Source: JAZDJP01 sp043803805 (GTDB taxonomy: Bacteria; Planctomycetota; JAZDJP01). From it: a stretch of 26,250 nucleotides of DNA. The notes beneath the pieces were generated by a model. It was not told where the DNA came from, ran no database searches, and worked only from the letters and a program-made list of their open reading frames with translations. The translations under genes were made by a program, and so were the position numbers. Shown here piece after piece: positions 1 to 7,899 of this stretch (position 1 is its first letter; the number at the start of each line of letters is the position of its first letter). Location: positions 1-26,250 of the forward strand of contig JAZDJP010000082.1 of the NCBI GenBank assembly GCA_043803805.1, given 5' to 3'.

Positions 1-251
1 TCGTTTCGGTTTTCGCGGCGCACGGGGCGCAACGACGGCACGCATTCGCTTCGCTCATGCAAGGCGCGCGCGGAAAGGCATAAGAAGGAGCCCTCCCTCC
101 GGGTATCCCCACTTAAGCCTTTCGGTCTCGCGTCGGCTCGACCATGCTTGGCCCAGGGCGCGTTCGCCCGGCTTCGCTCGGGCGCGCGAGGTTCGGCCGG
201 GAGTAGGAATTATCTCCATGGGCGCTTCACAAGTTGGGGCAACAGAAACAA
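1..251. other. Leading non-coding, GC-rich, structured stretch
   Basis: I see no convincing gene here. Frames are open only because the DNA is GC-rich, and the predicted peptides are low-complexity Arg/Ser/Ala strings. The stretch is rich in self-complementarity: a near-perfect 12-base inverted repeat (73-84 with 112-123), and GC hairpins in which 165-169 can pair either with 156-160 or, as 165-170, with 179-184. It precedes the first gene of the left operon, so it may be its leader or promoter region. I could not assign -35/-10 boxes. It could also be the 3' part of something that begins outside the window. Confidence 0.4.
73..123. repeat. Inverted repeat, 12-bp arms with one mismatch
   Basis: GAAAGGCATAAG at 73-84 faces CTTAAGCCTTTC at 112-123; 11 of 12 positions pair across a 27-base loop. 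There is no T-tract, so this is not a classical terminator. It may be a folded leader RNA or a protein-binding site. Confidence 0.5.
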
Positions 252-659
252 ATGAAAGGGAGCAACAAAACCTTAAAGATGAACAACAACAAAACAGACG
301 CGAAGGAATTGCTGGATGAATTGAAATCATTCAGCGGAACGGAGCACTATTACAGGAGCTCATTCGGACGGCTTCGGTTGACGGATGGGATGCACTTTTT
401 AAGAGAAAGGGCATCCTGCTATTGGCTGGTGGATGTCGTCGAGAGCGTTCAGCACCTGGCGAAAATCCAGGAATATGCGGGGTTCATCGTCTGGCAAATC
501 CGAGTTTCAGGCAACAAGGCGGTGGTGAGCGCGTGGAACGACACGCCAGGAGAAAGCGAAAAACTCTATGTCCAGGAAATCGAATACACCGATTTCCCGC
601 TTAAAGAGTTCGAGTTTTACCAGGTGGGCGACGTTCTGCTTTTGAAGGGGGAATACTGA
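252..659 (+). CDS. DUF6876-like small protein
   Basis: The 135-residue product contains an F-S-G-T-E-H-Y-Y-R motif, then L-T-D-G, a Y-W-L-V-D segment, and a Tyr-Thr-Asp-Phe-Pro-Leu motif before a C-terminal L-L-L-K-G-E-Y. I recognise this as the pattern of the DUF6876 family, whose biochemical role is unknown and which occurs in phage and plasmid accessory regions. Assignment is from memory of the family pattern. The start is uncertain: in-frame TTG 234, ATG 252 and ATG 279 all exist, none with an ideal SD. 252 was chosen as the first ATG. The stop is two bases before the next start at 661, so it opens a tight six-gene operon. Confidence 0.75.
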   Translation: MKGSNKTLKMNNNKTDAKELLDELKSFSGTEHYYRSSFGRLRLTDGMHFLRERASCYWLVDVVESVQHLAKIQEYAGFIVWQIRVSGNKAVVSAWNDTPGESEKLYVQEIEYTDFPLKEFEFYQVGDVLLLKGEY

Positions 660-660
660 G

Positions 661-924
661 ATGGAAACCGATGACAAGCAGATAACAGAACAGAAGTGGA
701 AGGCGCGGGCAAATCCGGAGTTTTTAGGAAAATATCCGGCTGTCTGCGACGTCCTTGAAAGGCGCGTGGAAGACAGCTTGTTTTGCCTATGGGCGATGGA
801 TGAGAAGAAATTCTGGAACGTTCTGAAAGAGGAGCTGAATTTCATCAATGAAATCCAGGCACTCTTGGGAAAACAACTTCTCACCCGCGAGGATGTTCAA
901 AAGTACAGGGAGACGCAAACATGA
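661..924 (+). CDS. Hypothetical protein, 87 residues
   Basis: A small soluble, charged, probably mainly helical protein with no domain I recognise. It starts one base after the upstream stop and its own stop overlaps the next start by ATGA (921-924). That overlap and its place in a run of similarly overlapping genes are the main reason to accept it as real. The C-terminal half has a Leu-rich amphipathic stretch around residues 50-75 that could mediate assembly with a partner. No function is proposed. Confidence 0.7.
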   Translation: METDDKQITEQKWKARANPEFLGKYPAVCDVLERRVEDSLFCLWAMDEKKFWNVLKEELNFINEIQALLGKQLLTREDVQKYRETQT

Positions 925-1202
925 ACGGGCAGCAGAAACAGAAGAACGCTACAGGAATTCGGGAGCCGCAGAGAATATGTCCGTTTTGCCACAAGCGACG
1001 GGGAGAAATCTCCATCACCGACGGCGATACGGGCGAGGAACTTTTGATTTGCGAGCCTTGCGACTTGGATTTGTTCGACGCGGGGACGCTCCGCAGGAAA
1101 CTGGAGAAGGAAATCGCCATCCAAATCAAGCACCACAGAGAAGAGAGGAATATCCCCGCCGAGAACAGTTTGAAATACATTCTGGAGGTGATGAGAACAT
1201 GA
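921..1202 (+). CDS. Small zinc-ribbon-like protein
   Basis: The 93-residue product has two Cys pairs in its first half, C-P-F-C near residue 20 and C-E-P-C near residue 44, about 20 residues apart, the spacing of a four-cysteine zinc ribbon. A charged helical C-terminus follows. Zinc ribbons of this size often act as nucleic-acid-binding or protein-docking modules, but nothing shows which applies here. It is coupled by ATGA overlaps on both sides (921-924 and 1199-1202), so it is translated with its neighbours. Confidence 0.75.
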   Translation: MNGQQKQKNATGIREPQRICPFCHKRRGEISITDGDTGEELLICEPCDLDLFDAGTLRRKLEKEIAIQIKHHREERNIPAENSLKYILEVMRT

Positions 1203-1459
1203 CAGAGCGAAAAATCAAACTGCGCTGGAAATATGATGAAATCGTATTTGACGATGAAGTCGAGACGTCGGAAGACGCCATCGTGGGGTTCCTGGTGGGG
1301 CTCTCCGAAAATTACGGGGATTACCTGGATATGGAATTCCCCGACGGGCTCAATCTCTGCCCAAAATGCGCAAGACAAGAGGTGCTTGAGGGTGAGCCCT
1401 GTTGCGAAGAGTGCGGGAAACGCGCCAAATGCTCGGAGGGAGAAAATCGGGATGGCTGA
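1199..1459 (+). CDS. Small Cys-pair protein
   Basis: An 86-residue acidic protein whose C-terminal third carries C-P-K-C followed by C-C-E-E-C, the look of a zinc-binding knuckle or ribbon. The first 50 residues are acidic and unrecognised. The ATG at 1199 forms an ATGA with the upstream stop, and the C-terminal codons overlap the start of the ATPase gene at 1452 by eight bases. With its upstream neighbour it forms a pair of small probable zinc proteins directly before an ATPase, suggesting adaptor or nucleic-acid-binding subunits. That is inference. Confidence 0.75.
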   Translation: MTERKIKLRWKYDEIVFDDEVETSEDAIVGFLVGLSENYGDYLDMEFPDGLNLCPKCARQEVLEGEPCCEECGKRAKCSEGENRDG

Positions 1460-2441
1460 CATTGATTTCAAACAGGCGCTTGAAACGATTTCGAAGATGG
1501 GATTGAAAGCCCTGGAGGAGGCCTGCCAGTGCGAGGCGTGGCTGGCGCAGTCACGGAATGACAACTTGTCGGCGAAAATGGAGATAGCCCGGCATCTTGT
1601 CGCCATGGCGGCGGAAGGGCATGCGGACGCGGTGTTCATCCTCGGAGAGGGCGGGATCGGCAAAACTTATCTCACCCTCAAAACTCTGGATGCGCTTTCG
1701 GAGGATTACGTCTACTGCAACGGCTATGTCACACCCCTATCCCTGTTCAAGTTTCTCCAGGCGAACAAAGACAGGATTGTGGTCTTGGACGATATTGAGG
1801 GGGTGCTTCGGAACGAGACATCCCTCGCCATTCTCAAGGCCGCGACATGGGGCGCGAGAGGGCGCCGGGTGGTGAGTTACTCCTCCACCTCGGAAAAGGC
1901 GGCGGATGTGAAATCCTCGTTTGAATTTTCAGGGAGGATCATCCTCCTGGGGAACCATATCCCGGACGAAAATCCGTCGTTCTCCGCCATGCTGAGCCGC
2001 TTTTTCGTCTATGAGATGGGGCTTTCGCACGAGGAGAAGATGGGCATCCTTTTCGAAATCCTGGAAAGGAGAGACGACCTGGAGGATCCGATGAAGGAAA
2101 CGATCAAGAATATCATCCAGGGGTGCGTCACGCCCTTCACCGAGAATTTCAATTTCAGGACCCTCGAGAAACTGGTTTCGGTGCTGCGTCACACACGGGA
2201 TATATTCAAGGCCGAAATCATCTTCAGGGGGATGCTCACGGAAAACGAGGATGAGAAGATTGCCTGGGCGCTTATACGCGAAAAAGGACTTTCCGCGATG
2301 GAACGAGCCGCGAGATTTTACGAAATCACGGGGTTGAGCCGCCGGGATTATTTCCTCATGCAACAGCGGCTGTCGAAACGCTTCGAATTGGGAAGCGCAA
2401 CAACATGTTCAAATATTTGTAAGGAGGTGACTACAACATGA
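1452..2441 (+). CDS. AAA-type P-loop ATPase
   Basis: The 329-residue product has a Walker A motif G-E-G-G-I-G-K-T (residues 65-72), a Walker B V-V-L-D-D (110-114) and a polar sensor-1-like Asn in L-L-G-N-H (about residue 168), the order expected of an AAA+ or DnaC/phage-type ATPase core. A helical N-terminal segment of about 55 residues precedes it and an all-helical C-terminal region follows. There is no nuclease, helicase or protease motif. Upstream are two small Cys-pair proteins; downstream an ATGA overlap couples it to a small protein, so it probably acts in a complex. Start ATG 1452 has GGAGGG about ten bases upstream. A remodelling or loading ATPase for element DNA is possible; a defence role cannot be excluded. 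Confidence 0.85.
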   Translation: MADIDFKQALETISKMGLKALEEACQCEAWLAQSRNDNLSAKMEIARHLVAMAAEGHADAVFILGEGGIGKTYLTLKTLDALSEDYVYCNGYVTPLSLFKFLQANKDRIVVLDDIEGVLRNETSLAILKAATWGARGRRVVSYSSTSEKAADVKSSFEFSGRIILLGNHIPDENPSFSAMLSRFFVYEMGLSHEEKMGILFEILERRDDLEDPMKETIKNIIQGCVTPFTENFNFRTLEKLVSVLRHTRDIFKAEIIFRGMLTENEDEKIAWALIREKGLSAMERAARFYEITGLSRRDYFLMQQRLSKRFELGSATTCSNICKEVTTT

Positions 2442-2749
2442 ATGAACAAGACATGATCGGCCAGTACTACGGCCTTTTCGAGCAGATCCGAAGGATGACA
2501 ACAAGCGACGAAATCGCCCTTGCAATCCTGCAAGAGATGGGCAAAGACGCCAGAATGAGCCGAATGCAAACCCAACGTGAAAACAGGAACGGAAACGGCG
2601 ATTTTTCATCGAGCGAAAACACGCCGGCGACTCCGAAGCAAATCGGCTTTATGAAGAAGCTGGGGATCGAGGTCCGAAACGGACTCACCAAGCGAGAGGC
2701 GTCGACGCTTATTGACGAGGCGCAGGGAACGAAGGCAACGGAGTATTAA
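2438..2749 (+). CDS. Small protein with KQIGFMKKLG-type C-terminal motif
   Basis: A 103-residue protein. The C-terminal 40 residues (T-P-K-Q-I-G-F-M-K-K-L-G, then L-T-K-R-E-A-S-T-L-I-D-E) match a short helical motif of the general DUF3072 kind, found in many phage and plasmid proteins, often as an appendage of DNA-processing proteins. The N-terminal half is helical and unrecognised, with an Asn/Gly/Ser-rich linker between. A strong SD (aaggaggtga) precedes the ATG, which overlaps the ATPase stop. It is the last gene of the left operon. Function unknown. Confidence 0.75.
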   Translation: MNEQDMIGQYYGLFEQIRRMTTSDEIALAILQEMGKDARMSRMQTQRENRNGNGDFSSSENTPATPKQIGFMKKLGIEVRNGLTKREASTLIDEAQGTKATEY

Positions 2750-2761
2750 GATATGGTTAAC

Positions 2762-2805
2762 GAGCAGGCCAAATAATTTATTGCATATATTCTCGGAGCC
2801 TGCTC
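2762..2805. repeat. 8-bp perfect inverted repeat between convergent genes
   Basis: GAGCAGGC at 2762-2769 and GCCTGCTC at 2798-2805 flank an AT-rich 28-base spacer in the 101-base gap between the convergent left operon and the NACHT gene. A second small inverted repeat, ATGATA/TATCAT, sits at 2812-2825. They may form a bidirectional transcription stop, but no clear T-run follows. They may also mark the edge of the inserted NACHT cargo. Confidence 0.4.
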
Positions 2806-2850
2806 AACTCCATGATATTTATCATACATGACGAGCATTGTTGCTGTTGT

Positions 2851-5800
2851 TTACAACTCCCATCGCTGATTCTCGATTGCTTCATCTATGTTTTCTAAAG
2901 ATTCGATGATATTAGATTTGCGTTGACTATCGCGTTCTGTCCTGCACATCGCAAGAATCCGTTTTTCATAATGCTCAAGCTTGCCAACTTCTTTCATTTT
3001 ATCAATTGCGCATTCGCGCATGATTTGTTCCGGTTCATCCACAAGTGACGCAATCAATTCGTTTTCGATTTCTGGTTTTTTATCCATGACATGCTCAATA
3101 GCCATGTCCACAAACATAATGTCTCTTGATCCAATTAGGTTATCACGGATAGATTTTTCCATCAGTTGTCGCATTGGTTCTCCGCCACGATGCAATTCAA
3201 GCATTATTGCGATTTTCATTACGCTGTACACACGATGGGCATCTCCATTTCTAATGGTATCAGCGATAACTCGAATTAACTCGATATCTTTTTGCCAACC
3301 ATACGTCTTGATAATTTTCACCATATACGAATCATCACGGTAATCTGCCTTTGGCAACAACATCAATACCACTTTTCTGATGTTTTCCTTTATGCTGTCC
3401 TCGTAATTCAATCCATATTTATTAACCTCCTTCAAAAAAGCACATATGCTCATAACATCTTTCTTTTTTATATAATGCGAAAAGATGCTCGTGGTCGCTC
3501 TTTTTATTTCTGGCATATTCACAGCGCCGATTTGTATGAGTTCATTAATTATTTGCTCGCGATCGAAGACCTGCACAGATTCATTTGCGAGTACTGATAC
3601 CATAGCATTGACTACGCCCGGGTCGTCCTCCCATCCGAGTTCTTTAGCTCTGTAGATACATTGGATTTTCTCATATGGTTTTCCATGCGTTAGCAATTTG
3701 CGTATTGCGTTTTTTAATTCGGGCTCATCATGCCATCCGAGATCGGTTGCTCTACATATTGCCAATAATTGAGCACTCCTGCTCTTACCTTCCAATTGTG
3801 TCTTTAATATTTCAGATACCGCTTTTTCACGTTGCCATCCAAGGAGACAGATCAAATCAATGATCCTGTAGTTGTTTTGGAACCCCAAATCCTTTGTTAA
3901 TAAATCAAGGACTGTAGATTTTACAAGATCGCAAATATGCAATAGAGACATAAGGTTAAATTCGGAGGCAATCCTGACTGCCCTCAGACGAATTTGATCA
4001 TGCGAACTATGAATCATTTCCTGCACGATCTCCTTTAATTGAATCGTGTTGGTCAGCGCGTACTCTTGGATAATTCGGAAAAGCAGTGGATCTTCGGCTG
4101 AGTAATTATCCGATTTCATTTGCTGGAGCAGAAAGTCTCGCACGTCATCTCGTGTATGCCAGCCGAAACGAAGAAAAACGTCCAGCGGATTCAAAGTATC
4201 TATGTCATTATCATTCCTTGATCTTAATTTCTCCATCAATAGTTTAATTATCGCCGCTTTCCATTTGGGATACTTATGCCACCCAAGACAAACATCGAAA
4301 GCGATAATACGATAACCAATATCTCGTTTTGAATATGACAGATATTTTATCAATTCCTGCCTGACCTCGTCATTGTCCAGATATTCAATTAGTTTGGCGC
4401 ACCTAAGAGTAATGCGCATTATTTGCGCTGAATCACAATAGCGCATATTCTTCAGCAGGGCGACGTGCAAATCTTTCGGCTCAATTCCCCCAGATAAAAT
4501 TGCTAACACAATAGATTCGGTTCGTATCTCTGCATTTTCGCTTCTGAGATGCTCAAGGATCTTGTTTTTGATGAATGGCAACCGGGCAATACTGGACTTC
4601 CCCAATCGCGTAACAAGCACAAACACAGAATCCTCATAAACTTCCACGGCGTGCGAAAGATGCGTGCATACGGCACTATTGAGAAATAACTTCGAACATA
4701 TTTCTGTCCATTTTTCCGCGTAACGTGGTATTTTATAAAATACATCCGTGGAAATATCCGCCTCTTTGATGACGTCGAAAAATAATGTTGTCAGCGATTC
4801 CTTACCCGTCGCCTCTCCGATCAATTCACTTGCCACCGCCAGATTTTCCAAAGTGATTTTTTTTGTTTCGTTTGCTTCTAAAATCAAGAAACGGATTAAG
4901 GAATCGATCTTCGTGATTGGCAATCCGCCACTTAAATATTTTATCACCCCTTTGAATAACGGATGAAAAAGGTAATTTCTTATTTGCTTATCGTCCTTGC
5001 CCTTCAAGTCAAGCGAGGCAAAAAATTCCTGTAAAGATTGATGACCATACTCGAAACAGTCCGTTTCGTTTTGAAATCGTCCCAGCAATGAACTGTAAAT
5101 CTCCAAATTGACTTTTAATGTATGGTAGTCGGAAAACGATGGGTTTTCCCTAATGAACGCTTCCAAGCACTCATCGAACCGTTTTCGTCGAGGGACATTT
5201 TCAATCACGCGTTGCCACCCCCTCTGAAGACTATATAGGGATAGGTGGGGCATGAATTTGTCGACGATTTCTCTGAATGGTATTTGGATCACGCCCTCAT
5301 TCTGAAATCTTGATTTTTTAACCTTGTGCTTCTCGACCTTCTCGACGACAAATGCAACGAACAGCGCAAAAAGATCATATTGAGATTCGACGGATTTCAG
5401 TTTGTTCTCTTTGTAGAGATCGTGACAAAATCTCAAAACAATGGGGGCATTAAGAAAATCTGCACGCTCACCCAGAATGCGCATTATTTCGTGAATGCTC
5501 TCCCCAGCATAAGATTTTTGTTGATCTTCATCGAAAGGCAGAAGGAACATAATCTTGAAGTCAGCCGTGCTTCCTTTTAGATCTGCCTCTATCTCTTGAA
5601 GACAATTCGGCCTTGTGGCGATGACTTTAATGACCCCATCAAGGCTGTTTGCAAGATTGAAAGATAATTGACTCACATGGGATTCATTGAAACCATCCAG
5701 AAGAAGCACGAGTTTGCGCTGGTCAACAATTGTTTGCACGAAATGACGCACCGTTTCGTCATCAACGCCATCAAGATAAGCTCGTTTGATTGGCAACCTG

Positions 5801-6957
5801 TTATCTCTTTTGGATATTTCATCGATGACATTTTGACGCCATGAAGACGGATCGGTTGCGAACTGTCTGCATTCCATGTACAACGGGACATATTGATGTG
5901 AATAACTATCTATCAGAACTTTGTTTAGCCACAGCAGAAACGATGTTTTGCCGATGCCTCCATCTGCCATGAGAAAGAAGGTCTTGCAGGCATCTTTTGA
6001 AATATATTCAGCTATCTCGCCCCCTTGGATCGGAATTGCTGTAGATTCCGATGCTGGATCGACAAAAGAGACCCTGGGCGGAATGAACGCGCCGATATTT
6101 TCTCCAAGTGCCTGTTTTGTCATTGCCGCAAGAATTGCCCGAGCGTTTGCGGAAAAAAGCGTATTGAGCGCTCTCCTAGAAATTTCATTACGCCGAGCGG
6201 TGTTTTCTGCGGCTGCCTGTTTTGAGAATTTTCGTTCTGGTGCAAGCCACTCATAACATGTACGCAACTCTGCGCTTGAGGGAGAGAGGCCGCATTCTTG
6301 AATATCCGTCACGAAATAAGGGGAATTGGATTCGATTTCATTTTGAGATCGAGAGAGATGTAGCGGCCCGACCGCATCGGCAATATTTTTCCAGGCGACG
6401 CTTGGCGATGGCCGGCCAATATTGACCACTTGAATTTCTATCACATCTTCCCATCTGCGTATCGCCGAAAATGTTTTGTCTCTGGAGTTCTCATCGAAAA
6501 GGGCTTCGAATATTTCGGATGGATTTTTAACATAATATTCACGGAACAAACGCGCGAACGTACTCCGACTGTCAGATAACGCAACCATCTTCTGCGACAA
6601 ACGTTTTGCCGAATGCCCCCCCCCCAGAGATGACCAGTGACGACTATTACGTACACGCTTAATATAATTGCTTAGGGTTGACCCATGCTCTATTTTTTCA
6701 TTTAGAAGAAAAGTCCCGATGAGTATCCCCGCCATGTTCTCGTAAGGACTTCGGAGATTTGCGTCGAGTTTTCCAACTCCGACAAATTCCCATTTCCCCG
6801 TCAATCCGGTTTTATCAACGGCAATTAAATGCAAACGCTTTTCAATATCGTCAGGGTCCACAACGAGAACGATTTTCAGTTTTTTAGACGTCTCCCCATC
6901 GGTGATATCGAGTGGTACCGCTGCCGGTTGGATGTTTTTGTGATGTTCAATTCCCAT
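2851..6957 (-). CDS. NACHT-domain STAND NTPase with HEAT-like repeats
   Basis: A 1368-residue protein with three regions. Residues 1-300 are unrecognised and would be the effector or signalling part. A NACHT NTPase follows: Walker A G-G-I-G-K-T (333-338), Walker B/NACHT signature L-L-L-D-G-F-N-E (418-425), and the F-E-Y-G-H-Q-S-L-Q-E-F-F segment (635-646) that ends NACHT winged-helix regions. From about 700 to the end it is helical repeats with six recurrent Gly-Trp motifs (Trp 893, 933, 1041, 1075, 1109, 1221). Bacterial NACHT proteins are known anti-phage sensors, the repeat region usually recognising the trigger; this role is inferred. The gene is clearly more AT-rich than its neighbours, is transcribed opposite to both flanks, and has an in-frame tract of ten G near codon 112. 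The ATG has AGTGAAGGG as SD. Confidence 0.92.
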   Translation of the reverse strand: MGIEHHKNIQPAAVPLDITDGETSKKLKIVLVVDPDDIEKRLHLIAVDKTGLTGKWEFVGVGKLDANLRSPYENMAGILIGTFLLNEKIEHGSTLSNYIKRVRNSRHWSSLGGGHSAKRLSQKMVALSDSRSTFARLFREYYVKNPSEIFEALFDENSRDKTFSAIRRWEDVIEIQVVNIGRPSPSVAWKNIADAVGPLHLSRSQNEIESNSPYFVTDIQECGLSPSSAELRTCYEWLAPERKFSKQAAAENTARRNEISRRALNTLFSANARAILAAMTKQALGENIGAFIPPRVSFVDPASESTAIPIQGGEIAEYISKDACKTFFLMADGGIGKTSFLLWLNKVLIDSYSHQYVPLYMECRQFATDPSSWRQNVIDEISKRDNRLPIKRAYLDGVDDETVRHFVQTIVDQRKLVLLLDGFNESHVSQLSFNLANSLDGVIKVIATRPNCLQEIEADLKGSTADFKIMFLLPFDEDQQKSYAGESIHEIMRILGERADFLNAPIVLRFCHDLYKENKLKSVESQYDLFALFVAFVVEKVEKHKVKKSRFQNEGVIQIPFREIVDKFMPHLSLYSLQRGWQRVIENVPRRKRFDECLEAFIRENPSFSDYHTLKVNLEIYSSLLGRFQNETDCFEYGHQSLQEFFASLDLKGKDDKQIRNYLFHPLFKGVIKYLSGGLPITKIDSLIRFLILEANETKKITLENLAVASELIGEATGKESLTTLFFDVIKEADISTDVFYKIPRYAEKWTEICSKLFLNSAVCTHLSHAVEVYEDSVFVLVTRLGKSSIARLPFIKNKILEHLRSENAEIRTESIVLAILSGGIEPKDLHVALLKNMRYCDSAQIMRITLRCAKLIEYLDNDEVRQELIKYLSYSKRDIGYRIIAFDVCLGWHKYPKWKAAIIKLLMEKLRSRNDNDIDTLNPLDVFLRFGWHTRDDVRDFLLQQMKSDNYSAEDPLLFRIIQEYALTNTIQLKEIVQEMIHSSHDQIRLRAVRIASEFNLMSLLHICDLVKSTVLDLLTKDLGFQNNYRIIDLICLLGWQREKAVSEILKTQLEGKSRSAQLLAICRATDLGWHDEPELKNAIRKLLTHGKPYEKIQCIYRAKELGWEDDPGVVNAMVSVLANESVQVFDREQIINELIQIGAVNMPEIKRATTSIFSHYIKKKDVMSICAFLKEVNKYGLNYEDSIKENIRKVVLMLLPKADYRDDSYMVKIIKTYGWQKDIELIRVIADTIRNGDAHRVYSVMKIAIMLELHRGGEPMRQLMEKSIRDNLIGSRDIMFVDMAIEHVMDKKPEIENELIASLVDEPEQIMRECAIDKMKEVGKLEHYEKRILAMCRTERDSQRKSNIIESLENIDEAIENQRWEL
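6616..6625. repeat. Homopolymer tract C10 (G10 in the NACHT coding strand)
   Basis: Ten consecutive C on the plus strand encode Leu111-Gly112-Gly113-Gly114 of the NACHT protein. Tracts of this length are prone to slippage, and gain or loss of one base would shift the frame after residue 114, removing the NTPase and sensor. Confidence 0.85.
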
Positions 6958-6980
6958 ATGCGCCCTTCACTCCCCAATCG

Positions 6981-7131
6981 GGCAACCTTAGGCAACCTAC
7001 CTCCGTAATTTTACACAAAATCTCGGTAACTGATAGTGCTTGTTTGACAACGGATTAGGACAAATCCGCCGTCCTCTTGCCGCGCAAGCCCGCCTTGGGC
7101 AACCCGAAAAACCCTCTTCCTTGGAGGTAGG
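6981..7131. promoter_or_regulatory. Divergent control region with repeated GGCAACC boxes
   Basis: This is the intergenic space between the NACHT gene (minus) and the winged-helix regulator (plus). GGCAACCT occurs twice in direct orientation exactly ten bases apart (6981-6988 and 6991-6998), and GGCAACC again at 7098-7104. CCTACCTCC (6996-7004) is the exact inverse of GGAGGTAGG (7123-7131). A possible -10 for the NACHT gene, TAAAAT on the minus strand, lies at 7013-7008, next to the paired boxes; its -35 is weak. TTGACA at 7044-7049 (plus) has no good partner. Direct repeats one helical turn apart suit a winged-helix dimer, which the adjacent gene may encode. Confidence 0.45.
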
Positions 7132-7151
7132 GTAACGGGAGGCATTCGAGT

Positions 7152-7712
7152 ATGAAGACAAAACATTCCAAAACTCTGCCGCCGGCCAATCAGATGGGTC
7201 AATTGATCGCTCAATGCAAATCTATTGTTGAATATTTGCGGAAAAACGATGTCGCTCAACGTAATCTCGCTACCTCAAATGAAGCCCATCATCGCAACCT
7301 TTCAGCTCTCCTCACCTGCTTGTCGAGGATGGCTGGCGTTTCATCCTTCATCGACGCGAAGATACCTCCCCGATTGATAATGGATGGTGGCGTCGAAGGC
7401 AATCTGTTCAAAATCGTAGTCGATGGAAGCCCGAAACGTCTCCAGCCCAAGTTATACGATGTGCTCGCAACCCTTTCCTATGCCAAAAAGTACCGACGGA
7501 TCTCGCACGTTCCGCGGGAAAGGTTTGGAAATCCAACCAAGGGTAGTTTTTCGGTGAATATGTGGCGGGTCCGGGAAGCGACTGGCTTGAAGATCCTCTG
7601 CCATGACGACGGTTATGAAATCAACCTCGAACCCGAGGAGATCGGGTTCCTCTGGGCGGGGAACAGGTTTACGGAAAAGGATATCGTCGAACATCTTGGC
7701 CCGGAGTCCTGA
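7152..7712 (+). CDS. Putative winged-helix DNA-binding protein
   Basis: A 186-residue protein. The segment from about residue 98 to 165 has the outline of an OmpR/PhoB-type winged helix: a helix L-Q-P-K-L-Y-D-V-L-A, later the recognition-helix-like V-N-M-W-R-V-R-E-A-T-G-L, then an I-L-C-H-D-D-G-Y-E-I-N hairpin like the I-x-T-x-R-G-x-G-Y-x-L wing. The N-terminus is helical and is not a receiver domain. It is divergent from the NACHT gene, with repeated boxes between them, so it may control both itself and the NACHT gene. The start at 7152 has GGGAGG about a dozen bases upstream. The similarity was judged by eye, so the family call is tentative. Confidence 0.7.
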   Translation: MKTKHSKTLPPANQMGQLIAQCKSIVEYLRKNDVAQRNLATSNEAHHRNLSALLTCLSRMAGVSSFIDAKIPPRLIMDGGVEGNLFKIVVDGSPKRLQPKLYDVLATLSYAKKYRRISHVPRERFGNPTKGSFSVNMWRVREATGLKILCHDDGYEINLEPEEIGFLWAGNRFTEKDIVEHLGPES

Positions 7713-7899
7713 CATGTTAGACCGTGTTACCGCTGTGTTATGGGCAGGAAATTCCCAACGGGCGCTCCATGGTTTTTACTGTGGGCAGGGAAGAGAAGAA
7801 CACGCGGAGGTGACCACAAACAGGATGAACAAAGACAAAAGGAGTCGCGATGCGTACGGATGTGGTTTGAAAACCTATCCCATTTTCAAGGAGGCTGCC

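Noticed and set aside
55..330. Minus-strand 91-residue frame at the left edge
   Set aside because: Cys/Ser/Arg-rich composition typical of a shadow in GC-rich DNA, overlapping the start of the DUF6876-like gene; no SD or domain.
661..2749. Idea that the left operon is a known named anti-phage system
   Set aside because: No effector domain (nuclease, TIR, protease, membrane pore) is recognisable, so naming a system would be guesswork.
7850..7870. Six-codon frame with AAGGAG before the DUF932-like gene
   Set aside because: Too short to support; more likely part of the leader, since the DUF932-like gene has its own ideal SD at 7888-7894.
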